Assembly (NCBI GenBank): GCA_037954235.1
Contig: JBBMOA010000020.1
Span: 13,527,677-13,591,676, forward strand
DNA from: Aulostomus chinensis
Taxonomy: Eukaryota; Chordata; Actinopteri; Syngnathiformes; Aulostomidae
Direction of reading: 5' to 3'
DNA: 64,000 nucleotides
A program made the translations under genes and the position numbers. The notes beneath the pieces are model-generated. The model did no database searches. It had not been told where the DNA came from and saw only the letters and a program-made list of their open reading frames with translations. This document shows positions 39,754 to 52,600 of this stretch, one piece after another. Numbering within the stretch: the stretch's first letter is position 1; each line of letters opens with the position of its first letter.

Positions 39754-42700
39754 CGTGCGTGTGTGTTTGTGTGGTTGTTCTAATTCACTTGCAGTTGGTA
39801 TTTTTCCATGATAACAATTACAGACAAAATCCTGTGGAATGCAAATATATGTTAAGTTCTTTTCCAGTAACAGTGTTTTCATTGTCGAGGCAGCTGAGAA
39901 TTGGCTGGGCAGAGCTTCAGTGGTCACATCTTCACATTGGTGGCTATGGAGAGCACCTGAGTTTGATCCATTTCTTGTATATAAGAAGCTGGCGTAGTGA
40001 TTAGGACATCAACCACTGGTTTCATTTCGCCTCATGTTTGGCATTTTGGTTCTTGGAAGAGGAAGATCATGTATGGTTGAGACAGTGAAGCTTGGGACAC
40101 TCCGAAATTAATCAAACCTTGCAGTTTTTAAAATAACATATAGGTGCAAAATTTGAAAAGGCTAGTTGTTTATGAGAATTTCCTTTTAAATCAAATGTAG
40201 TTGGAATGCACAGATGTCCTGCCTACACATCATATTCAACAGATGTAGATTGACACAGACCCCCCCCCCCAAAAAAAACCACACTATAATTATTTCAATT
40301 GGGCTTTTACTCAAAATGACAACGATTTAAAAAATAACACCAGCTCCAATGTCATAATTGCAGCATCAATCAAAATAATTGCTGCTTGATATTTTGCCAG
40401 ATCATACTCTCCTGAGAAAGATGTTTTGCTTTATCCATGAATTCTGAGTAGCAATAAAATGTAGGAAAATGCAGCACTGTGGAGAGTCCATTGTCAGTGA
40501 GATCAGCAATATTAGGATATAGGACATTTAATCTTGGAGATAATGCTTGTCTTCAGGCCACACCCCAATCGATGCAGTTCCATTTGAGGGTTCCGGAGCT
40601 ACAAGTAAACAATTAATTGCTTTTTTTAAGTGTTTCTACAAGTCTCAAGTTTAGCAGAGCATCGCACAACTTTGACGTGATTTGATGTGTAACAACTGAT
40701 TCTGATGCCAAAAATGAGACGGAAACATGATTGATCATGAGGTAGAAAATCTTTTGGTCCTCAAGTCTCATCTTTGATATTTGAGATTGCTCTAATTCCT
40801 GTGACCGTCAATCACAGGAACCGATAGCATTTGTGTACATGTTAAAATGAAGTTGCTAACAGCGTTACGCTGAATGAATGACACGCAGTAAGAAGCCTCC
40901 ATGGTTTGTTTTTCTCTTCAGCTCTTTGTAGCTTCCTCCTGTACCACTTTTTACAGAGAATTCCAAGCTAGCGTCCAGTAGCTGAAAGCTGTGCTAGAAG
41001 CTGGAGGGGTTTGTCAGTTTAGATTTGGAGGAGGAATGAAAGCAGCACCATATTTCCTTCATATTTTGTTGTACCATCAAAATTATGTTGAAAGTGTTGT
41101 CTTAAAGTGACATTTCACCCCCCCCCCCCCCAAAAAAAAGGATTTTAGGTAATCACAAACAGGGAATTTCTGCTGTTGTGAGCCATCAGTCGCCATTAGC
41201 TTCAAGATAAATACAAGTGTCTGGCTCTTTCTGCATTGGAATCACAAAGAAGTGATCCAGGGGGAATAAAACACACTGTGAGCTTAAGATTGGTGAGTAT
41301 TTGACAAACAAAATACACTTTTTTTAGGTGAAGTGTCACTTTGAACAAAATGGCAGCACAATGTCGCTTTAAAACAATGTCTTGACGAGCATTGAACACT
41401 GCATGTTAACGAAAGCAAAAAGTGTCAAATATAGTATCTTGCAGTTCATTATTTAGTTAGTTGTTACTATCAATTTTCTGCAATTATTGAGACTAAGTAA
41501 AAATGAATGAGGTTTTATGTAAAAAAAAAGACAGTGGAAAGAATGGCGAGGAAGTGGCAACGCTAGGTGACAGAGAAGAATGACTGACAGTACATGTGTC
41601 TATTTGAGCTGCTACTCCCTTTTGATTGCTTTCAACTGTGACACAATGTGACTCGCTGTTGATAACGGCAGCGAGACACTTTCTCAATGGCTGTCACAAC
41701 ACATATCCATCATCATTCATAACACAGCAGTGTGTCCATGACTCTCTTACACACTCTCTCACCTTCTCACACACGCTGTCAGACGGGGTGGTGCAGAGCA
41801 GATGCTTTTGGGGAAGAGAAATGTGATATTTCTTAATATTTCTCAGTGTTACTGAAAAAAAAAAAAAAAACTATGACAACTGAGTAACAGAGAGATAAGA
41901 GATTAGAGGAGAAACAAACACACACTCGATGTACTGATTGTATTGATTATACATTTTTGTTGTGGTTGATGTTTTCCTGCAGACTGGTGGGGACTTTCTG
42001 TATGGTGCTTCAGAAAGTGGCTGAGGAAGGACACCTCGAGCTGACCGACACGCTCATTGATGATAATAACACTTCAATAAAGGTGAGGGGGAATGCTGCC
42101 GTTGCGCTACTGGGGGTGAAGGACCACCGCTCCTGGCTACTGCTGTATACAAGGTGGTAATGAACTGATGCTGCCACTGACGAGGCATACTTTTGCCTTC
42201 ATTAGTTACACCGTTTTGTTTACTCGAGGACCTTTTGCAGTGTCACAAATTCACTGATAACTTTCACCTGACTCTGCAGCTTCCCTCGGCTCTATGTGAG
42301 CAGCTTTTATTGCCGCTTCACAGTTTTGGTTCACCCTCATTGTTTTCAGAAGCAGGAAGGTGCAGCGGATGAAATAGTGGAGCAATTAACAGCTACACAG
42401 CCAGATATCTCCCAAAGGAGGCGGTTGAGACCAAGACAGAGTTAATCGTAGGGATAAAAATGTCTTTTTTTAAAATATAAGCTTGGATTCCCAGCATATG
42501 ATCTATATCAACCTTAAAAGGAGGCAACATGGTTTTGTTTTTTTAGGCCTGGTGATTATTGCACTGCTCCCAAGTGTCCAGCAACCAATCAAATCTGCTG
42601 TAACAGCTGCTATGGATAGCTTTTATTAACATTAGGGGGAATATCTGTAAAATAGCCCCATTAAACGTGTCAGAAAATAATCTTAAAATTTTAGCTTTAA

Positions 42701-45700
42701 ATTGTGTAAGGAAAATGTTTACACAGGATTATAGAATATTTATACTGATTTGGGTAACAGTATTTCACAAAGGCACTAACAGAGAAGAGGGATTATAAAT
42801 TCTAATCTTACAGTTATGATGATTATGAAAATGGGGGAAGCAGAAATTACTCACTTTTTTTGGTTGTAAAATTATAATGTATGATTTACTCTGTAGCAAA
42901 AATGTTATATTCAAGCAAACAAGGCGGGTTAACTCACCTGCATTCATTACAATAGTAACCACAATTAAGAGTCTGTCTCATAGCAACATCAGCACACGAG
43001 GATTCTGCTGTTAACGTTAATCCTCGGTATTGATTGGACATTCCGTTTAGATAAGCTCACCAGCGAGCAGCACATTGCTGAGAGAATGTTTTCTGCTTGG
43101 TATGAATTTTAAACAGAATATGTATGTGGAAGTGAGAGCAGCATAATAGGATGTGAGAGGAAGAAATTAACCATGTGAGGGTTTAAAGCTCCCTGGGGAG
43201 TAGAATAGTACTTCAGGAGCCATGTGTGTGTGTGTTTTGTGTGACTGTGTGTGTGTGTGTTTTTGTGCGTGTTCTTATGGGATGTGTTTGTGATGATGAT
43301 ACACACCATGGGAGTGCGTCATAGCTTAATACGCGTACACACACACACACACACACAAACACACACGCATTTTTAAGTTAAAACAGCATGTAAACACTCG
43401 AGTGGTTTCAGATACACAATTAAGATCATCTTCATGCTGCACATCCCTGCTACAAGAGGGTGAAATGAACACCATTATAACCCAAGGGCAACACTGTAAC
43501 TTACAAATGCCTGCTGGTGTGGTTGCTATAGCAACAAATCTAACTCCTCATGAGCTACGGTAATGCCTTGCAACAATGTAAGGAAAGGATACTAATAGAG
43601 AGAGAGAGAGGGAGAGAGATGGCGGCAGGGAGGAGATGAGAGCCCGTCTTTATTTACTCCTCATCTGTCTTTGTCACTGGATTAGATTGGCTGCTCCATA
43701 ATAAAAATCAGGTCATTGTCAGGAGAATAATATTTGTCCAAAAACAACTCCCCAGAAGACACTAAAGACAAACCACTGTGTCAACCGTGTACCTGACCTG
43801 GATTAAACCAACAATATCTGTCAATTCAAATTACCCCAGAGAATACAGATGATTTATTGTCTTGTCCAAGTTTACATCAAGAGATATTTTCTTTTGTTTT
43901 TTGTCAAATGCAATTAAATACACTACAGAGTAACTCTGGAGGTGTCAATTGATTTGTGTTTCACTGGACTGTTTAATTAAAGATTTTTTTTTCTTGTCTG
44001 AGTTATCAAGGAATCTGCTACTGGCCAAAAGTGGTTTAGAAGTTTCAAGGAAAAAAAAAAAATCACATTGCCGCATTACAAATAGAAAATTACTGAATTG
44101 ATTACGCAACCACAGAGCTGTTCTGTGTCCTTACTTAGAAAGTGATTTGAGGTAAATGCTTATGTTAGCATGGCCAAAATGGCTGGTGTTCAGCCTATAT
44201 AATGCTAACCATGTTCAGGGACGGAGCGTGACCACAATGGTATCATGGATTCTGGATGCTTGGAATTGGGAAAGTTCCAGGAGTGGAAACGTTCCTTTCT
44301 CAAACTGAGATGGGAAAATGGCACACAGTGGTGCAGGTCATCTGGAATTCTGCCCTATTTATGCTTTAAGAATACAGAAAAGTATCATGCATGTAAACAA
44401 ATCCAAACAAGCCTTGTATAGGGCAGCAGTCTATGCTGGTACCTTTACTGATACCGTGACTCTAATACCAGTTTGTTACTGATACATCTATTTCAACAAA
44501 ATAAAAATGACATTACAGATGAGGTTATCTTTGGGTTTTTTTTTTTTTTTTTTTTTAGCTCATTAGCATTCCCACACACTGCAGTTTCATAATGTGAACA
44601 TACAAACCAATTTACCACTGGTTAAACTTGCACTGTACTGAGAGGGAAAAATTCTGATATTTTTTAGCAGGTGGAGTTGGATAGTTTGATTAGATTTTTT
44701 TTTAATTGGATCAAAGGTCTTGACAGTAAATTAACTGCAGCCTGATCTTTCAGAAGATGAGGTTTGCTCTCTGTTGTAACTATTAATGACCAGCCTTGCT
44801 TCGGTTTTCAGACCAGCGTTACTATCGAGATCAGATACCAGCCGATGGACGGTACAGTGGGCGTGTGGACTGACGGGGAGTTCCTGGATGTTCCCGAGGA
44901 CCGTGACGGGATCTTTGCCTTTGAGACGGACAGCTTGCTGTCAGGACAAAGCCATGGATCCACATCTCCGGGACGATCTTTACAAGGATCCATACCAACC
45001 TTCAGAAAGTGAGTCAAAAAATGCAAATGAATCAGAAATCCAGACTGTGTATCCATAACTATGCTGCTTTGTAGCAACATATTTTATTTGTTGAAATTTA
45101 GCAGCACAGTATTAAAACCATTCAGGGCTCTGCTGAGCTGAGTACTTAAAGCAGCCTTAGGATAGAAAGCAAAGTTAAGTTTCTGACTTTCCCACAGGAA
45201 TTATGTAACAGTATTTAGAGTTGTTGGACAACAAGTAAAGAAAGTTGGAGAAAACTGTACAGGGGCTCAATAAACAAATGTAGGTGCTTTCACATTTCCT
45301 CACCTTCTGGAAGATAAATATGTTGGCCGTCCTTGCTGCTTATTAAGGGCACCTGTCATTGTTGCTGCAGTAGCAGAGCGCTGTCAGGCTTCTGTCTTGG
45401 CAAAATATGGAATAAGTTGCTGAGAAAATACTGATAACTTGGGATGCATTCAACACAGAGAAGTGGAGTGGAGAGAGACTTTAATTGTCCTGCCACTTCA
45501 CATCAAAAACCTTTTGTACCCTGAATTACCAACTGCTCAACTTGTCTCCGGCTGGATGCTTTTCAGAACTCTTTTTTATTTTTTTCCAAATGTTTCATCA
45601 TGTCCTGAATTTATCAGCTCTATACAGCCCATGGTGATTGTCCTTATTGGCACAATGAAGCGTGATGCGCTGAAGATAACCTTGGGTGACTTTAATTCAC

Positions 45701-46514
45701 TCAGAGAAAAGGAGGAAGAGAGGTACAAAAGAAGAGTGAGAATGACTTAGCTGCCCACTGCTACCTCTGGCCTGCTGCAGGGCCATCATTTTGGGGGTGT
45801 GTGTATGTGTGTGTGTGTATCAGACCTCCTCTTTCATGCAGATGTTGATATTTCACTTTCAGTTTTTTCTGTAAGTTATACATTGCCTAGCCAAAAAAAA
45901 AAGTCACCACCTGGATATAAGTAAACAAATAGGTCCAAGCCTCCTGTTGGATAATTACTGTATGGGCCATTATCTTTCAGCTGGCAACAAGTTATTTAAC
46001 TCCAACTGTTGCAATGAGTAGCTTCTCATGTCATAAACAACCATGCCCACGTAGGAAGAGAGGCAGATGAAGTGATGCACCCATCATGCCTAGTGCCTAC
46101 TGCACAAGCCTGCAGGGGCAGTGCTATGATCTGGGGTTGCTGCAGTTGGTCAGGTCTAAGTTCAGCAACATAATGGGCCCTAAGAATGAGGTCAGCTGAC
46201 TACCTGAATATACTGAATGACCAGCTTATTCCATCAATGGATTTTTTCTTCCCTGATGGCACAGGCATATTCATAGATGACGATGCCAGGATTCATCTGG
46301 CTCAAATTGTGAAAGAGTGGTTCAGAGAGTATGAGAGATCATTTTCACTCATGGACTGGCCACCAGACCTTAACCCCACTGAGAATCTTTGGAATGTGCT
46401 GAGAAGGCTTTGTGCAGCGGTCAGACTTTCCCATCATCAAAACAAGATCTTGGTGAAAAATTAATGCAACACTGGATGGAAATAAATCTTTTGATATTGC
46501 AGAAGCTTATCAAA

Positions 46515-46600
<86 letters not shown>

Positions 46601-49600
46601 GTGTGTGTGTGTGTGTGTGTCTATATATACTTTGACCATAAAACTTGATTGGTACAGATCCCCAGGTATGAAATCCAAATAAGAAAACGGTATTTATTTT
46701 TGCTATTGACATGGCTAAATGTCTACATTCAGTCATTAGCAGCCAGTCTACTGTATGAGCAGCAATATGTCATAAATAATAGATTTGATTGTTGACTAAC
46801 TGGTCGGCCCTGGTTGAGTTTATTATTGGAGAATGTGACTCAGACAAAGGTCAGGATACCCTCGATCCCCAAAAACGTCTAAGCGAGAGAGACACCTTGT
46901 GTAGCATGACACACATGAAGTCATACATATACAGCGTGCTTTCATGACAGACTGATTGAAGTTCAGATCGATCAACTTAACTCAACTTTTGGGAGCAGCT
47001 CCTGAGCAACTGATGTCCAACTTTTTTCTGTGATCTCGTTGCTTTAAGTGGATCAAAAATGCTGCTGATGAGGTGTATTGTCTGTCTGCAGGAAGACAGC
47101 AAAACAACCTTCATAATTGAGGTTTACTGAATGAAGTTTTGTACGTGGATACTATGAGCTTCTAGCTCGGTCGCTAATTTCATGTCCCACCTTCATCACT
47201 TTTCTCAGCATCTGTGAATCCTGTGGGTGTGTGTGGTTTTAATAAATTCTATAGTAATGTTGTCACCATGATGATTCTGCACAGATCAGCTGCTGGCAGC
47301 AAAACCACTGGTTACCGTTTAAACAGATTACTTCTACTTGTAATAAATCAAAGTATGACAGTAGAAATAAAGAAACAAGGAGAGGCAAACTTAAATGTAC
47401 AGGTGCGTCTTTGTCCTTTCCGGGCTACTGTAGATAAAACACTGGTGAAGATAAAGTCAACCACTCTTTACAAAAAGGACTCATTTAAAGATAACAAAAA
47501 CACAACCGTGCTAATTTTTAGGCACTTATATGTCAACGAAAATGCAGTTATAAATATCACTTTTATTCCATAGAACTAAATGTTAAAATATATGAAGCTA
47601 CTGCAAACCACTGACCTTATTTCAGGCATTTAACTGAAAACTCTTGAATCTACTTCCAGGTTTTAGGATGCTTTCCTGCACTACTTTATCCTGTTAAATC
47701 TGATGCCTACTGATGTACCATTGATGGTCCTTGTGTTACTTAGGCCTCCTATTTAATGTATATCATTTACACATAATGACTAAGCATAACATGCCACTTC
47801 ACTTTTACAACACTAAAAAGGCTCTAAAATGTTTCGAGTATCTGTCGGCAATCATTGAAACAGCTCCAGTGTGAGGACATAAGGAATGTGGCAGAGAAGG
47901 CATCAACATTTAGTATGGAGATGAATAATTTACGGACTGAAAAAAAAAAAAAAAGACACCGTAGTTGAGTACAAAAGAGGTTGTATTTGTATGTACATGA
48001 TCAGGAACACCTTTTTTAAAACCTCCTGTCAACTTGATTAAACTGAACATGGCTTTAAACACCTGTCACTACATACAACTGTAATAATAACACGAAACAT
48101 GCTAAATCAAATTGATTCTGAAGTCAAAAAGCGAAAACTTTTCAGTCTTGCGAGAGTCAGTCACATCCTTCAATTCAATGTTGTTACCCACACTGAGCCA
48201 CAATAATCTGGATAGCTTGTAGTGTCTAATGGGTAGCTTTAAAACACACACATGTGTGGAACAGTGCTCTGCAGAGGCAAATCTCTGCTGATGAACTCAA
48301 TTAGCATGGCCTTATCTCCCAGATCTAATCCTGTAGGGAAGCACAGGAAGAGCTCCTCAGTTTACGGGAAGCTGCTATGCTGTGGTTGCATTTGCTTCTT
48401 CTTTTGTTCGATGAAATGATGAAGACCATTTGGTGGCAGTAGTCTAGCTAGAGAAGCCAAGATGGGATGCCAACACTTAATCACATACATCGGAGCCTGA
48501 ATGATTACCTTGTGTCCTATCTGAGCTAAAATAGAGTGCAGCGTGTCCTTGGTGGGGACTTGCTTGCATCCATAAGAGCCGAGCACATCTAAGAGTTCAT
48601 CTGTGTCCACTGAATCAAAGTCCTCCAGGGCCTTCAAAAGGACGTCTCTCTCCTTTTGAGATACGTACAGCAGAAGGGAATCCTTGAAACTGCTGGTGGT
48701 CGAGCCATACAGCGCCTCTTCCAGGAATGGTATGGCGAGTTTCACAGGGAAATAACCAGCTTGGTTCCACCCTACGACAAACATGCGAGCTACAGCCTGC
48801 CACTCCTCATGCTGAAAGTCATGCCTGATAAAGGGGACTTTCCCCTCAGCCCCCAGGGTGCAACTTTCGTAGAAGTCCATCCAAAATTCTGTCAGGCATT
48901 CATGGAGCACAGCAATTCCCTCACCCTCTTCGAGCACCCCATCTGGCGAACACATTTTGACGTTTAACTCTTTTTCAATGATGTCTGGATTCCGAAAGGC
49001 ACTGATTAGGTCCCACAGACAGTGAGCTCTTCTTACAATCAGTGGACATGATGACGATTCAGCACACAGGGACTCATCCACTGTTATTTCTAGGCTGTCG
49101 GACTCCATTTTAATAGCTGCGTCAGAACCTTCATCCAGGGGTGATGTGTCATCCAAGTCTTCACTGGTGGATGCTCCATCATTAATTCCATGTTGGTTTT
49201 GTGATTCCTCCCCCAGCAGATGCGGAAATGCAGAGTTTTGTTCGTTGTTGGTGAGATCGATCAGTGCAGGCTGTAATCCTGCGAGATAATCTTGCCCTCC
49301 GACTGACGGCGGTTGTCCTGTTCTCTTTTTGGTGCAGAGGTAAAGCCTTAGAATTTTGACTTTGCTTCGCTCATACAACTCTTCGACTGTATTGAACAGA
49401 TCGACGTGCGTCTGGGAGCTCTCCATATGAGTCGAGTATTGTGAAAGACTTTTGTTTTTCTTCGAATAACCATTGGGGAAAAACATCTTTTCAGCCATAA
49501 CTTGGATGTCTGCAACTGTTGCCACTTTACCAATGGAGATATGGTTTGTCCCTCCGCCGTTTACCGACTTCACCTGTCTATATCTTTGCTCTCGCTCATC

Positions 49601-52600
49601 AAAATCCATCCAACCAACCTCGATGCGTCTCATTTTACGTTTAGCATTTGTATTGCCCGCTAGCTTAGATGATGATTTCTTGTTTGAAGGCAACCCCTCG
49701 GCTTCAGTCAGTCTCTCCTGGAGCCTGGAAAGTATTGATGCCCTCCTGGTGTGGGCTTGTTGTAAAATGGCTGCTTGTCTACAGAACGCCACAGTGGAGA
49801 CTCTATCCCCGATTTTGGGGATGAACTTTGCCAGGTCGCTGTCAGTCATTAATGGAATGACAGTTTCGTCAATCTGAAAAAAATGTCAAAATATATATAT
49901 ATATATCATCATCATAAAAATGGAAGCTATAGGATAGAATACAAATAGATATTAAAAGATTCCATTTTGGGGGGGCACTGCTTATTGTCCATCCTCTCCA
50001 TAGCCAGACGAGAAGATAAATATCCTTCTCTCCTCGGTGAGTTCATCAAGAAGCTGGGCCCAGCTGACTGCTAGTTAGCTTAGCAACATGAATGGTAGTG
50101 GGAGGTAAGGGTGAGCATACCTCCATTAAACGTGATCAAATACATGTTTCAATGCAACATTTTTATTTCCACTCATGTAACTGGTTATGTATGGCATTCT
50201 TTATAAAATAATTCCAAATTGCAAAATAATTGAAGAATCAGACAAGGAACTACTTTTCAGACTGAGTGCTGTTATTTGACGCTTCAAGAGCGCCATTTCG
50301 CCTTCAGTCAACAAAACAAACTAGTAGAGCGACTGCTGTTATTTATCATGGCTGACTTTGTAAGAGTGGATTGGAAGAATTACGTCTGAACAAACCAAGA
50401 TCATGAACTTGAGATTGGCAGACGTGCACTAATACTTCCCATTCACTTCCATTCTTTATGCTATGTTAGCCAGTGGTCAGTCAGTCTCCCTAATACATGC
50501 CCATAGGAGAGAAGGGTATCTATCTTCTAGTCTGGCTCTCGGGAGGATAGACAGTGAGCTTTTTCCCCAAAAAGTCTGAAAGTTCCTCATGAGGACAATT
50601 ACAGCTGCAATAAAAAAAAAAGTAATTATGTATTTCTGATAATGCTGTTGATATTTCTCTTTCTTTTAAATGATTGCTTAAACAGACTTTTTCCATTTTT
50701 AATTAAAAAATACAAACATCTAGTGTGTACACATTTACATATCCATACAGTTCATGGAATTCTGTTACAGTATTCTGTGGTGACAGTCTTTTTTTTTAAA
50801 AAAAAACAAAAAGCAAACACATTCCACTTCCCTAAATGTCTCACACAATCACACTAACACACACACTGGGAGGAGCACATTCACCAGTGGCTTACATTTT
50901 CCTCTTCAAGCTTCTGGATCACATCCTCATCAATGTTGCGCTCCACCAAAAACTCTCTCAGCCAAGACCCCATGCCTAGTCGAGTCCTAAACCACAATGG
51001 AAATTGAATTAGTCAAACACTGTAATTACTGACATAACTGATTGAAAAATATACTTGCAATAATTAGGGACTAAACAAACTTTTAGATTTTTTGTTATTC
51101 TATTGGTGCAGACATTTAAAGAAAGGTTCAACACCAACTTAAAAAAGTACAACAGCAGAGAGCAAACTTTAGTTGTATTGTTAAGGTACATTTCCGTGAT
51201 TGTGTTTCTTAATCTTTGCACTGCCAGACTATCTTTTATTGCAAATTTGTGTCACACTCTGACCACAAATCATGAAAGCTAATTACAGCTCGTAGTATTT
51301 TATTTTTTTATGGTAAAAAGGCCACATATTCAAGACTCAGCTAAATGCTGAGGTATGTGAAGAAACAGGGCCTCCAGATAGTGAGTTAAGAAGTAATACA
51401 TCAGACAAACATTTGTCATTTCAGCAAAAATAATTTAAGTAGACAACACAAAACAGGATCTTATTCTAATTACAAACACAATAAATCAAATAAATTACAC
51501 ACAGGGATGGTCACACAGAATTAAAGTACATAAATCAATGTCACTGGATGGTCAAACACGTATTTGCACAATGAGAAATGGTAAATAAAATAAACGTCAC
51601 ACAAACACGCCACTGAAACGTCCTAAAGCGGTCAAAGGTCATGCCATCCAGCACAGACAAACTGACAAGCAGAGCAAAGACAAAGCGGAGCGAGCGGTAA
51701 ACAAAGCCGCTATCGGGCTGCAGGCAGGCAGACAGAGAGCAGAGCAGAGCAGCAGCGGCGGACTAGCGGTTGTAGCTCCGCGGTGAAGCTAGACACCAAC
51801 CCCGGCCGACGGTCCCGGTCAGGCGGCGTCGGTCAGCTCAGGGAGGGAGACAGACTACGGTGCTTTCTCTGCTACTAGCAGCGTTTAGTAACCGCGATCC
51901 GCAGGAGGGTAACTTCGAAGATACAGGGACCACAACGGGAGGGTCTGCTGCGACAATTGCGGAAGTCGGGTGAACAGGAAACTGAGCATGCTCTCTGAGG
52001 AGAAATCAGAAGAATCTTACAGACACGTAGACGCTGCTGATTGGCTGCTGATCCTAATAATTAAACAGCGAAGCAGTACAGGAACAGAGAGGAATACAGT
52101 ACTTTTCCTTCCTGTTATATTCGTTTGACTGTATGGAAGCCCATTTCTGACCAAATAAATAAATAAATAAATAAAAAAGTCAAAATAATGATGACATCTA
52201 AAAAAGTAAAACCTGCTCACAAACAATGAGTCAGTATCTCATTAGCATTTCTCAAAATCATGAGTCAGTATCTAATTAGTTTTTCCTCAAAAGAATAACG
52301 TATTTTCTGTTGTTTTTTTTCTATCAAAATGCTGACTCAGTGCCTTATTTTTTCTTGGAGCAATGAGTCAGTATCTAATGGGTTTTTTCCAAATGACTCA
52401 GTGTCTCCCAGGTCTTTTTTTCTTTGTTCAAAATAGTGGCTTTCTTAATAGACTTGGACATTATTTAGAGAAAGTCTCTTATTGGGAATAGCAAAATCAT
52501 TGTTTGAGAGACTAATCCATTATTTTTACCAGTACATTTATAAGTCATGACTTTTGTCGTTTCAAGACATTTTTATCAAGGTCCTTAATACTAGTATTTA

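Larger units (their letters stand above)
34090..41982 (+). other. otof: otof intron 3
   Basis: A 7.9 kb phase 2 intron. Contents: a GT/poly-G repeat at about 36433-36467, GT tracts near 38361-38393 and 38469-38491, a full-length V-SINE at 39200-39521 and a long GT tract at 39694-39768. No additional exon is supported. Confidence 0.85.

Noticed and set aside
42041..42160. Extension of otof exon 4 past 42082
   Set aside because: The frame stays open, but the donor GTGAGG and exact in-frame joining to exon 5 show the exon ends at 42082.
47214..47573. 119-codon + strand open frame downstream of the nested gene
   Set aside because: No family resemblance and no flanking splice sites in a consistent phase. 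It lies antisense to the likely 3' UTR of the nested gene.
48656..49877. Frames of 103 and 134 codons opposite the nested gene
   Set aside because: Shadows of the 503-codon minus-strand exon; composition and lack of context give no support.
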